From: Anaeromicropila populeti
GTDB lineage: Bacteria > Bacillota > Clostridia > Lachnospirales > Lachnospiraceae
DNA: 64,000 nucleotides
Assembly (NCBI RefSeq): GCF_900112775.1
Contig: NZ_FOYZ01000004.1
Location: 244,449-308,448 of the forward strand
Direction of reading: 5' to 3'
The notes under the pieces were generated by a model. It had not been told where the DNA came from, did not search any database, and saw only the letters and a program-made list of their open reading frames with translations. This document shows, one piece after another, positions 53,996 to 61,550 of the stretch. How positions within the stretch are numbered: the stretch's first letter is position 1; each line of letters starts with the position of its first letter. Made by a program: the position numbers and the translations under genes.

Positions 53996-54406
53996 ATGGA
54001 AGTACGAAACTGTAAAATGTGTGGAAGACTTTTTAATTATATGGGAGGAGCACCAATATGTCCAAAATGTGAGAATGCTTTGGAAGAAAAATATCAAGAA
54101 GTGAAAGCTTACGTTTATGATAATCCAAATGCAGGGATACAGGAGGTTGCAGAAGAAAATGATGTAACAGTCAACCAGATAAAAAAGTGGATACGTGATG
54201 AAAGACTAAGCTTTTCTGATGATTCGCCAATTGGAATTGCATGTGAAAAATGTGGGGCAATGATTAAGACAGGGCGATTCTGTAAGGACTGTAAAAATAA
54301 GATGGCGTCTGGCTTGGAAAATCTTTATGCAAAACCTAAAATTGAGGGAACACTTAAAAAGAATACTGGTGTGAACCATAAAATGAGATTTTTAGATCAC
54401 GAATAA
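53996..54406 (+). CDS. Flagellar operon protein of the TIGR03826/YvyF type
   Basis: The protein has 136 residues. An N-terminal zinc ribbon (C6-x2-C9, C22-x2-C25) is followed by a helix-turn-helix-like middle (IQEVAEENDVTVNQIKKWIRD, about 45-66). A second zinc ribbon ends it (CEKCGAM...CKDCKNK, about 82-103). In Bacillus the homologue lies between comF and flgM, the same neighbour as here. It may regulate flagellar genes. AAGGAGG fixes the start at 53996. The expected flgM does not follow. Confidence 0.88.
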   Translation: MEVRNCKMCGRLFNYMGGAPICPKCENALEEKYQEVKAYVYDNPNAGIQEVAEENDVTVNQIKKWIRDERLSFSDDSPIGIACEKCGAMIKTGRFCKDCKNKMASGLENLYAKPKIEGTLKKNTGVNHKMRFLDHE

Positions 54407-54408
54407 CG

Positions 54409-54448
54409 AAAAACAGTGTACCGCCAGATGGTCAGTACACTGTTTTTT
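54409..54448. terminator. Bidirectional terminator
   Basis: A perfect 13-bp stem AAAAACAGTGTAC / GTACACTGTTTTT lies between convergent genes. Confidence 0.92.
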
Positions 54449-54457
54449 ATATAATTA

Positions 54458-55309
54458 TTATTTTCTTGAATATTCAGTAGCTTCAATGCCATCATCACAG
54501 ATGGTAATTTTCCGTTCTTTATACAAATGACCTATGGCACGTTTAAAAGCATTTTTGCTTAGATTAAAACGATTTTTAATTTCCTCAGGTGAACTCTTAT
54601 CATTAAAGCCCAGAAAGCCACCATATTTCAGAAGTTCCTTATAAATCTGTAAAGCATCCGTATCCATCTGAAGAAAAGATTTGTCACGAATACTAAGATT
54701 TAAACGTCCATCTTCTTTTACCTCAGTAACCCTTGTTTCAACCCAGTCTCCAATTTTTAACTGTGAAAACAGTTCCTTATTAGGAATCATTGCAGAGTAT
54801 TTTTTATCAACAGCAACATAAGCACCAAAGCTGTCAATGATCTCATATATAATTCCAGACACTTTGTCATCCTTTTTATAAGGGCTGGTATTCGATAAGT
54901 AGTTATAAACGTTCATGGTAGCACATAGTCTGCTTGATTTGTCTAAGTAAAGGGCTACAAGTGCCTGCTGATCCTGTTGAACCCGTCTTGTCTGTTCTTT
55001 AAAGGGCAGGAATAAGTCTTTTGAAAGGCCCCAGTCTAAAAAGGCACCTATCTGGGTAGTTTCTTTCACTTTTAGTAGTGCAATTTCTCCAAGTGTTAAA
55101 GCAGGAACAGAGGTAGTTGCAATTATTCTATCTTCAGAATCTTTGTAAATAAAGGCCTCTACCTCACTTCCTATTTTCATATCTGTTGTTACCTGGTTTT
55201 TAGGTAGTAAAACTTTTTCTTCTTTTGGGGAGTTGGTGTCTTTCAAATAAACACCAAATTTTGATTCACTTACAATTTGTAAGGTTTGAACTTTGCCTAA
55301 TTCTATCAT
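54458..55309 (-). CDS. CvfB-family S1 RNA-binding protein
   Basis: The protein has 283 residues. Three S1-like OB domains (about 1-65, 70-135, 145-210) are followed by a C-terminal winged helix (FNLSKNAFKRAIGHLYKERKI, about 245-275), the CvfB/YitL layout. In Staphylococcus aureus CvfB binds RNA and affects virulence-gene expression, including agr-dependent functions. It is adjacent to the acyl-ACP thioesterase gene (10-base gap) and probably co-transcribed with it. Confidence 0.88.
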   Translation of the reverse strand: MIELGKVQTLQIVSESKFGVYLKDTNSPKEEKVLLPKNQVTTDMKIGSEVEAFIYKDSEDRIIATTSVPALTLGEIALLKVKETTQIGAFLDWGLSKDLFLPFKEQTRRVQQDQQALVALYLDKSSRLCATMNVYNYLSNTSPYKKDDKVSGIIYEIIDSFGAYVAVDKKYSAMIPNKELFSQLKIGDWVETRVTEVKEDGRLNLSIRDKSFLQMDTDALQIYKELLKYGGFLGFNDKSSPEEIKNRFNLSKNAFKRAIGHLYKERKITICDDGIEATEYSRK

Positions 55310-55319
55310 GTCAGCCTCC

Positions 55320-56024
55320 TTAGCTAATAAATTCTATAATGGCGTAAGGCTTTTTGTTTTCTGAAGCCAGACAAACAGTACAAGATGTATCTGTCAAAGC
55401 AACTTCAGGATAAATTACATCTCCCAAAGTTGCAGCAGAACGGTATTCAGCACGCATCTGGCGTATTGAAAACTGGTCAGGAAGGTAGTTTTCTGCCATC
55501 TTAATATATTGCCCGTTATTCACGTGATGATTGGTATCAATATTAGCTGGTACAACAGGAAAAGGTTCTTTACTGACACGCTGTTCTGGGAGAATAATAT
55601 TACCTTGTTTATAATCCATTGGTATTTTTTCACCTAGACCATAAGAAGCAATATCACTTTCTGCTACGCGGACGGGACGCAGTGTATCTGAATTCAAATA
55701 AATCCATTTTGAATCTGCAACAACACATACCGCATCATTTTCATCTTGAATCATAAAATTCCGGTATCCAAACATACTTTTAAATGAGTAAGGATTAGTA
55801 CTCACTTTTATGGTTTCAAATAAGACAGGATAACGATAAACAATAATCTGCCATGAATTTAAAAGCCAAACTCGATTTTGACTGGTTAAATAATCAATGC
55901 CATTACCGGTATCTTCTGAATGAAAAGTACTACAGTCTTGAAAATAATTGATTACAGATGACAAATCAAGAGTCTTTCTTTCATTAACTTCACTATACCG
56001 AATTCTGCTTTTAAAACTATACAT
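55320..56024 (-). CDS. Acyl-ACP thioesterase (FatA/B-like)
   Basis: The protein has 234 residues with two hot-dog folds. The N-terminal RIRYSEVNERKTLDL and FQDCSTFHSEDTG are followed by the catalytic region NIDTNHHVNNGQYIKMAE (about 160-178), where Asn and His act in hydrolysis. The enzyme releases free fatty acids from acyl carrier protein. In clostridia it may tune membrane lipid chain length. It is the first gene of a two-gene minus-strand unit with cvfB, divergent from ridA. Confidence 0.9.
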   Translation of the reverse strand: MYSFKSRIRYSEVNERKTLDLSSVINYFQDCSTFHSEDTGNGIDYLTSQNRVWLLNSWQIIVYRYPVLFETIKVSTNPYSFKSMFGYRNFMIQDENDAVCVVADSKWIYLNSDTLRPVRVAESDIASYGLGEKIPMDYKQGNIILPEQRVSKEPFPVVPANIDTNHHVNNGQYIKMAENYLPDQFSIRQMRAEYRSAATLGDVIYPEVALTDTSCTVCLASENKKPYAIIEFIS

Positions 56025-56161
56025 GGTAATCTCCTTTGTAATATGATTCTCTTATTATAGCATTTCTATAAAAAAAAACTAGTGAAAAGAAAAAAAATAT
56101 AAGCTATAATGGATAAGAAAACCAAAGTTAGATAGGATAAATAGAAAAGGAAGGTAGAAAA

Positions 56162-56539
56162 ATGAAGAAAATAATTAGTACTGACAAAGCACCAGCAGCA
56201 ATTGGACCATATTCACAGGCAATAGAATTTAATAATATGGTTTATACATCAGGAATTATCCCTATTGATCCAGCAACTGGTCAGCTTATTACAGGACCTG
56301 TTGAAGTTCAGGCAGAACAGGCATTTAAAAATTTAGCAGCATTATTAACTGAATCTGGAACAAGTGTAGAAAAGGTAATTAAAACAACTGTATTTATTAA
56401 AAACATGGACGATTTTGCAAAAATAAATGAAATTTACGCAAAATATTTTACAAAAGAGTATCCGGCACGATCCTGTGTTGAAGTTGCCAGGCTGCCAAAG
56501 GATGTATTAATTGAAATTGAAGCAATTGCTTACAAATAA
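56162..56539 (+). CDS. ridA: RidA enamine/imine deaminase
   Basis: The protein has 125 residues. It is the full YjgF/RidA family, beginning KAPAAIGPYSQAIEFNN and carrying the catalytic arginine in YPARSCVEVARLPKDVLIEIEA. RidA hydrolyses reactive 2-aminoacrylate released by PLP enzymes such as threonine dehydratase, which links it to isoleucine metabolism. A GGAAGG ribosome site precedes the ATG. It is followed 63 bases later by a CPBP protease gene. Confidence 0.95.
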   Translation: MKKIISTDKAPAAIGPYSQAIEFNNMVYTSGIIPIDPATGQLITGPVEVQAEQAFKNLAALLTESGTSVEKVIKTTVFIKNMDDFAKINEIYAKYFTKEYPARSCVEVARLPKDVLIEIEAIAYK

Positions 56540-56602
56540 GTTTTATTTACGTATAAAAGCTAGAGTATGGTAAACCTTCAAAAGGAACGACAGGAGAATA
56601 AA

Positions 56603-57562
56603 ATGACTAGAGTAAATGAAATAAATCAAATTTTCTTGTGGACAATTGTTTCAGCAGTAGGCGGCTCTGTTTTATATGTTTTACTAGGTTTGCCTAGAGA
56701 CGATTTTTTTCTCTCATTGGCATTTAATCAGATCATACTAGTGATTCCAACTTTTGCCTATGTTTTAAAAAATAAGATTAATGCTAAAGAATTTTTTCGC
56801 TTTAACAAAATTAAAATAGTTAATGTTTTTTTGCTAATATTGTTTTCCTTCTTTATTACGCCAATTATGCAATTAATTAATATGCTTTCTCTATTATTTT
56901 CTGAAAATGTAATTAATGAAAAATTGGAAAGTATTGTAGAGGGAAAACCATTAGTACTGAGTCTTATAATTATTGCTGTAATACCAGCGTTATTAGAAGA
57001 AAGCGTTTACCGCGGTGCATTTCTTACGGAATATAGAAAGATAGATGCAAGACGAGGTGTGCTGCTTTGCGGATTACTTTTTGGACTTTTGCATTTAAAT
57101 TTCAATCAATTCTCATATGCATTTGTAATGGGAATGATTTTTGCCATTCTAGTGGAAGGCACGGGGTCTATTGTAAGTTCTATGATTGTGCATTTCTGCA
57201 TTAATGCTACCTCTGTAATGACACTTTATATCAAGCCATACTTGCAGGAGGCAGCAATTAAGGTATATGGAGAGGATATGGCAGATAAGTTGATGCTAAA
57301 TAGAACTTTAACTAAAAAAGAGATATTGACTGCTAGCTTTGGCTATAGCTTTTATGCAATTGCAACGTTAATGATTGCAATTATACTGTATACTGTTATT
57401 GTAAAAAATGAAGGAAGATGGGAGTATATAAAGAAAGTTTTTGGACAAAAAAATCAGGTTAAAAATGTAGAAGGACAATCAGGACAGAAGCTAATTACGA
57501 TTCCACTTGCTATGGGGATGGGAATTTGCATTTTAATAATGATTTTAACCGAAGTCAGCTGA
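56603..57562 (+). CDS. CPBP-family intramembrane metalloprotease
   Basis: The protein has 319 residues and about eight hydrophobic helices. It has the CPBP motifs EESVYRGAFLTEYR, FGLLHLNFNQFSYAF and SMIVHFCINAT. It is only distantly similar to the CPBP protein at 43551, so the two are not a recent duplication. CAGGAG supports 56603 over the ATG at 56567. The C-terminal helix follows a short charged loop. Its function is unknown beyond family-level prenyl- or peptide-protease activity. Confidence 0.88.
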   Translation: MTRVNEINQIFLWTIVSAVGGSVLYVLLGLPRDDFFLSLAFNQIILVIPTFAYVLKNKINAKEFFRFNKIKIVNVFLLILFSFFITPIMQLINMLSLLFSENVINEKLESIVEGKPLVLSLIIIAVIPALLEESVYRGAFLTEYRKIDARRGVLLCGLLFGLLHLNFNQFSYAFVMGMIFAILVEGTGSIVSSMIVHFCINATSVMTLYIKPYLQEAAIKVYGEDMADKLMLNRTLTKKEILTASFGYSFYAIATLMIAIILYTVIVKNEGRWEYIKKVFGQKNQVKNVEGQSGQKLITIPLAMGMGICILIMILTEVS

Positions 57563-57588
57563 AAAATATATGAAGGTGAGGTTGTTAA

Positions 57589-58512
57589 ATGGAAAATATT
57601 TTAGATTTAATTATTATTGGTTCTGGCCCAGCAGGTCTGACAGCAGGCATTTATGCAAGCCGTGCAGAATTGAATGCACTTGTTATTGAAAAGAATATGG
57701 TGAGTGGCGGGCAAATAATTAACACATATGAAGTGGATAATTACCCTGGAATTCCAGGAGTTAGTGGATATGATTTGGCAACAAAGTTTAGGGAACATTG
57801 TGAGCAGTTATCAGTTCAATTTATTGATGGCGATGTAACAGAATTTAAACTAGATGGAGATATTAAAGTATTGACATTGGAAAATGGAGAAAAATACTGT
57901 GCAAAAGCAGTAATTATTGCAACAGGAGCCAAGCCACGCAATCTTGGTATAAAAGGAGAAAAAGAACTGTCAGGAATGGGTGTATCGTATTGTGCAACTT
58001 GTGACGGTGCATTTTTTCGAAATAAAGAAACTGCGGTTGTCGGAGGCGGGGATGTTGCTATAGAAGATGCTATATTTTTAGCTAGATTGTGTAAAAAAGT
58101 ATATGTAATACATCGCAGAAATGAGTTCCGGGCTGCAAAAAGTCTAGTATCAAAATTAAATTCCATGGAAAATGTTGAAATAATATGGGACAGCACAGTG
58201 GAAGAAGTGCTTGGAAATGTAATGGTAGAAGGAATTATAGTGCAAAATGTAAAAACCAACGAAAAGAGAACCATTTCTTTGTCAGGTATATTTGTTGCAA
58301 TTGGTTATGAACCAAGTTCACAGGTGTATGAAAAAGTTGTTGATACAGACAACAGGGGGTATATTATTGCAGATGAGTCTTGTGAAACAAGTGTTCCAGG
58401 AATTTTCGCAGCAGGAGATATTCGAACAAAACCGTTAAAACAAATTATTACAGCAGCATCAGATGGAGCTAACGCAGTTACAGCTGTAGAAAAATATATT
58501 AATCAATTGTAA
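57589..58512 (+). CDS. trxB: Thioredoxin reductase
   Basis: The protein has 307 residues. An FAD-binding GSGPAGLTAGIYASRAEL lies at residues 10-28. The redox CATC is at 135-138, the NADPH-binding GGGDVAIEDAIFLA at about 152-165, and the C-terminal FAD motif FAAGDIRTKPLKQI at about 270. It reduces thioredoxin with NADPH. It lies 26 bases after the CPBP gene. The Lachnospiraceae-typical low-Mr form is complete. Confidence 0.95.
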   Translation: MENILDLIIIGSGPAGLTAGIYASRAELNALVIEKNMVSGGQIINTYEVDNYPGIPGVSGYDLATKFREHCEQLSVQFIDGDVTEFKLDGDIKVLTLENGEKYCAKAVIIATGAKPRNLGIKGEKELSGMGVSYCATCDGAFFRNKETAVVGGGDVAIEDAIFLARLCKKVYVIHRRNEFRAAKSLVSKLNSMENVEIIWDSTVEEVLGNVMVEGIIVQNVKTNEKRTISLSGIFVAIGYEPSSQVYEKVVDTDNRGYIIADESCETSVPGIFAAGDIRTKPLKQIITAASDGANAVTAVEKYINQL

Positions 58513-58535
58513 ACAGGCGAGAATCCAATTATTGC

Positions 58536-58564
58536 TTGACATTATGGGGGTAGCTTGTTATAAT
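58536..58564 (+). promoter_or_regulatory. Promoter of the NlpC/P60 hydrolase gene
   Basis: TTGACA (58536-58541), 17 bp and TATAAT (58559-58564). It is overlapped downstream by a long inverted repeat. Confidence 0.85.
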
Positions 58565-58606
58565 TGTTACAAGAAAGATTAATAATTTTGTAACAATTAT
58601 GACAAG
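58554..58606 (+). promoter_or_regulatory. 19-bp inverted repeat over the -10 and 5' UTR of the hydrolase gene
   Basis: CTTGTTATAATTGTTACAA (58554-58572) pairs with TTGTAACAATTATGACAAG (58588-58606), with a single G-T mismatch and a 15-base spacer. It includes the -10. It contains TGTAAC-N5-TGACAA, one base off the WalR consensus. It is either a repressor/activator site or an RNA hairpin. Confidence 0.75.
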
Positions 58607-58628
58607 CAATTAACATATGGAGGAAAGC

Positions 58629-60110
58629 ATGAAGAGAGCAACCATTAGAAAAACGGCAATTGGATTAGGTGTGGCAGCTACTATTTTTGCCTGTGTGCAG
58701 GTGTCTAAGATCCACTCAGCGACGCTTTCAACTGAAACAGGATTAGCTGGAATATCATTAACTTTAGATAAATATTATGAATCAACAGAAGAAGATACTG
58801 CTGTAAGTGCATCAATTATGGAGGTAGAAGGAGTTACGCAGGATACGGTTATCGGACCAGTGGCAACAGAAACACCCGTAGTATCAGAAACACCGGAAGT
58901 ATCAGAAACACCGGAAGTATCAGAAACACCGGAAGTATCAGAAACACCGGAAGTATCAGAAACACCGGAAGCATCTGAAACACCAGAAGTATCTGAAACA
59001 CCCCAAACATCTGAAGCACCAGTGGAAGAAAAGGAAGAACCTGTATCTGAATATGCTAATGTTGGTATTTCGATAGCAGATAACTATGTTAACATACGGA
59101 AAGAAGCTAACACAGATAGTGAAGTATTAGGAAAGCTGTATAAAGGATCAGCTGCAACTATTCTTAAAACAAAAGGTGAATGGGTGAAAATCGAGTCGGG
59201 ATCTGTAAAAGGATATATTAAATCAGAATTCTTGGCAATTGGTTTTGACGCAGAAGAGTTGGTAAGTACATATGGTACAAAGTGGGCCAAAGTAAATACT
59301 ACAACTTTAAAGGTAAGAGCGGATAAGAGTTTGGATTCAGCAGTTTTGACTTTAATTCCTATAGATGAAGAATATTTAGTTGAGAAAGAGTATAAGGAAT
59401 GGGTTAAAATTGTTGTTGATGAAGGAAATGAAGGGGAAGAAGGAACAAAGGGTTTTGTTTCAAAGGAATATGTTGATATTCGCGTAGAATTTGAACATGC
59501 CATTTCAATAGAGGAAGAGCAGGCAGAATTGAAACGTCAGGAAGAAGCTAGATTAGCAGAACTTGAAAGAGAAAAAGAAAGACAGGCAGAAGAAGCTAAG
59601 AAACAAGCAAGCAGTACGAATTCAAGCAATTCAAGCAGTTCAACTTCAAGTAGTAAGAGTTCAACCAACAAGAGTTCAAGTAGCAAGAGCTCAAGTAGCA
59701 AGAGTTCAAGTAGTTCAACCAGCTCTAGCTCCAGTGGAACAGTGCAGTCGGGTTCTGGCTCAAGTATTGCTAACTACGCATTAAAGTTTGTAGGCAATCC
59801 TTATGTTTATGGTGGGACAAGTCTTACAAATGGTGCAGACTGCTCAGGTTTTGTGCAATCTGTTTTTAAGGCATTTGGTGTGAGTCTGCCAAGAACATCA
59901 TCTGCACAGTCAGGAACAGGTAAAAAAATCAGCCTTTCAGAATTACAACCTGGCGATTTGGTTTTTTATGCCAGCAATGGACGTGTGAATCATGTTACTA
60001 TTTATATCGGTGGGGGAAGAGTAGTTCATGCAAGTACTTATAAAGTAGGAATTACCACTTCTAATTTATACTACAGAGAGCCATATTGTGCAAGAAGAGT
60101 AGTGCAATAA
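58629..60110 (+). CDS. Secreted SH3b and NlpC/P60 cell-wall hydrolase
   Basis: The protein has 493 residues. A signal peptide is followed by a Glu/Thr/Pro repeat stretch (about 80-130). Two bacterial SH3 domains follow (about 142-205 and 215-285), then a charged coiled-coil stretch (about 290-320), a Ser-rich linker (about 325-370) and the NlpC/P60 peptidase domain. The catalytic triad C405 (ADCSGF), H455 (NHVTIY) and H467 (VVHAS) is intact. Such enzymes cut D-Glu-meso-DAP stem peptides, often during cell separation. The ATG at 58629 has GGAGG six bases upstream. An in-frame ATG at 58617 contains that site, so it is not the start. Confidence 0.93.
   Translation: MKRATIRKTAIGLGVAATIFACVQVSKIHSATLSTETGLAGISLTLDKYYESTEEDTAVSASIMEVEGVTQDTVIGPVATETPVVSETPEVSETPEVSETPEVSETPEVSETPEASETPEVSETPQTSEAPVEEKEEPVSEYANVGISIADNYVNIRKEANTDSEVLGKLYKGSAATILKTKGEWVKIESGSVKGYIKSEFLAIGFDAEELVSTYGTKWAKVNTTTLKVRADKSLDSAVLTLIPIDEEYLVEKEYKEWVKIVVDEGNEGEEGTKGFVSKEYVDIRVEFEHAISIEEEQAELKRQEEARLAELEREKERQAEEAKKQASSTNSSNSSSSTSSSKSSTNKSSSSKSSSSKSSSSSTSSSSSGTVQSGSGSSIANYALKFVGNPYVYGGTSLTNGADCSGFVQSVFKAFGVSLPRTSSAQSGTGKKISLSELQPGDLVFYASNGRVNHVTIYIGGGRVVHASTYKVGITTSNLYYREPYCARRVVQ
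58881..59006 (+). repeat. Seven 18-bp tandem repeats encoding VSETPE
   Basis: The unit gtatcagaaacaccggaa starts at 58881 and repeats identically five times (to 58970). Two diverged copies follow. It forms the spacer between the signal region and the first SH3 domain. A shorter Ser-coding repeat (agtagcaagagttca type) lies near 59650-59720. Confidence 0.9.
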
Positions 60111-60122
60111 AGAGATAAATAT

Positions 60123-60167
60123 ACTGTCTTAAATGTAAAGTAACAGATTACATTTAAGGCAGTTTTG
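60123..60167 (+). terminator. Terminator after the hydrolase gene
   Basis: A 16-bp stem (60123-60138 with 60148-60163, one G-U) is followed by TTTT. Confidence 0.88.
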
Positions 60168-60193
60168 ATAAGTTAAATAGAGATATTATGTTT

Positions 60194-60221
60194 AAACGGC
60201 AGATGCATTCTGCCGTTTTTT
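60194..60221 (+). terminator. Second terminator in tandem
   Basis: A perfect 10-bp stem AAACGGCAGA / TCTGCCGTTT has a T-rich tail. It lies 27 bases after the first terminator. Confidence 0.88.
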
Positions 60222-60406
60222 AGTGGTGTGCCCATTATTAAGTGTACTAGGCAATGGGCATAGATTAATAGTGAATATTCATTTTCAGTTTTTTCTTTCT
60301 AATATTGTGTGAATAATCAAAAAAAAGATTTAAATATATTTAATTGCAAGTTAAATTTATTTTGTAAAAAAATTTTTAAACCTCTTGACAGAAAAGGTTT
60401 TAGTTG

Positions 60407-60552
60407 ATTTGCACAAAAAGTTGTCCAATTTTTATGCGTGTAAAATAATAGAAATCATTTGGTGTGGAAAAAGGAAAAAAGTTGTCCACATGCAATAAAG
60501 CGAAAATCAGGTTATAATTAAGTTATGCACAAAGTTATCCACATTATCCACT
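60407..60552. promoter_or_regulatory. Cluster of DnaA boxes in the hpf-secA upstream region
   Basis: Exact TTATNCACA boxes lie at 60523-60531 and 60535-60543. One-mismatch boxes lie at 60482-60490 (TTGTCCACA), 60544-60552 (TTATCCACT) and 60463-60471 (minus strand, TTTTCCACA). A two-mismatch site lies at 60407-60415. Three boxes are in tandem on the same strand within 30 bases. The surrounding 60223-60750 stretch is very AT-rich, has a small hairpin at 60229-60260 and no gene. Confidence 0.75.
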
Positions 60553-60749
60553 TTAATAAGTTAATGTTAATTGAGGATAAAAAGTGTCAAGTACGAATGT
60601 ATGTTTTGTTTTAAGTGATAAAAACACGCAAAGTTAGAAAATTTAAATAGTCGCACTTGACATGAAGTTGTCTAACAATTAGCATGTATTCGGCAAATTT
60701 ATCAAAATATTATTTTTTTAAAAGAAAAAGGATGTTTATGGTATTTCCC

Positions 60750-60777
60750 TTGAATTATACTTTATTTGTGGTATAAT
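60750..60777 (+). promoter_or_regulatory. Promoter of hpf
   Basis: TTGAAT (60750-60755), 16 bp and TATAAT (60772-60777), 56 bases before the start codon. Confidence 0.65.
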
Positions 60778-60832
60778 ATGCTTGTACTTGTTTTTATTTA
60801 ATAATAAAAAAAGACAAAAGGAGTTGGGCCGT

Positions 60833-61360
60833 ATGCGTTATATAATAAGTGGAAAAAATATTGATGTAACAGAAGGACTTAAATCTGCAATTTATGATAA
60901 GATAGGAAAGCTTGAAAAATATTTTGCTCCAGATACAGAAATTCATGTGACATTAAGTGTTGAGAAAGAAAGGCAAAAAATTGAAGTTACTATTCCTATG
61001 AAAGGAAATATTGTAAGAGCTGAGCAGGTTAGCTCAGATATGTATGTTTCCATAGATTTAGTAGAAGAAATTATAGAGAGACAATTAAGGAAATATAAAA
61101 ACAAACTATTAGAACAAAAGCAGGCAGCTGTCAATTTCAATATGTCATTTGTGGAAGAAGAGACCACTGATGAAGAAGAAATCAAAATTATTCGTTCTAA
61201 GAAGTTTGCGATGAAGCCAATGGATGCAGAGGAAGCTTGTATACAAATGGAGTTATTAGGACATAGCTTTTTTGTATTTAGAAATGCAGAAACAGACGAG
61301 GTAAATGTGGTTTATAAAAGAAAAGCCAACACTTATGGATTAATTGAACCAGAATTTTAG
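60833..61360 (+). CDS. hpf: Long-form ribosome hibernation promoting factor
   Basis: The protein has 175 residues. The N-terminal HPF/RaiA domain (1-100; MRYIISGKNIDVTEGLKSAI) is followed by a linker and the C-terminal dimerisation domain (about 120-175; KKFAMKPMDAEEACIQMELLGHSFFVF). The long form joins two 70S ribosomes into inactive 100S dimers. AAAGGAG nine bases before 60833 sets the start. It precedes secA, the usual Firmicutes order, but a terminator stands between them. Confidence 0.95.
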   Translation: MRYIISGKNIDVTEGLKSAIYDKIGKLEKYFAPDTEIHVTLSVEKERQKIEVTIPMKGNIVRAEQVSSDMYVSIDLVEEIIERQLRKYKNKLLEQKQAAVNFNMSFVEEETTDEEEIKIIRSKKFAMKPMDAEEACIQMELLGHSFFVFRNAETDEVNVVYKRKANTYGLIEPEF

Positions 61361-61375
61361 TGAAAAGATATATGG

Positions 61376-61422
61376 AAAGGGTGTATAATTTGCAGAATAG
61401 GTGCATTTTATACACCTTTTTT
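61376..61422 (+). terminator. Terminator between hpf and secA
   Basis: GGTGTATAA (61380-61388) pairs with TTATACACC (61408-61416), extended by A-T and G-T pairs, followed by TTTTTT. Confidence 0.85.
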
Positions 61423-61550
61423 CTACACTTAATAGGGAACAGAAAAAACTAGTTGATTGATTAAGGACGTAATGGTACAATGAAATATGGGTTATTGTAA
61501 TGGGATGCGAATAGAACCATTGCGAAATTTAGAGTACAGGAGTGAAACTG

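Noticed and set aside
57816-58274. 152-codon open frame antisense to trxB, and similar long antisense frames (for example 47110-47499, 50929-51330, 59084-59503)
   Set aside because: They are shadows of strongly coding genes on the other strand, with no ribosome sites and no recognisable domains.
60385-60413. TTGACA at 60385 as a promoter in the hpf upstream region
   Set aside because: No -10 with acceptable spacing (TTTGCA at 17 bp).
60407-60552. DnaA-box cluster as the chromosomal oriC
   Set aside because: No dnaA, dnaN, rpmH or other origin-linked genes are near. It is reported instead as a secondary DnaA cluster.
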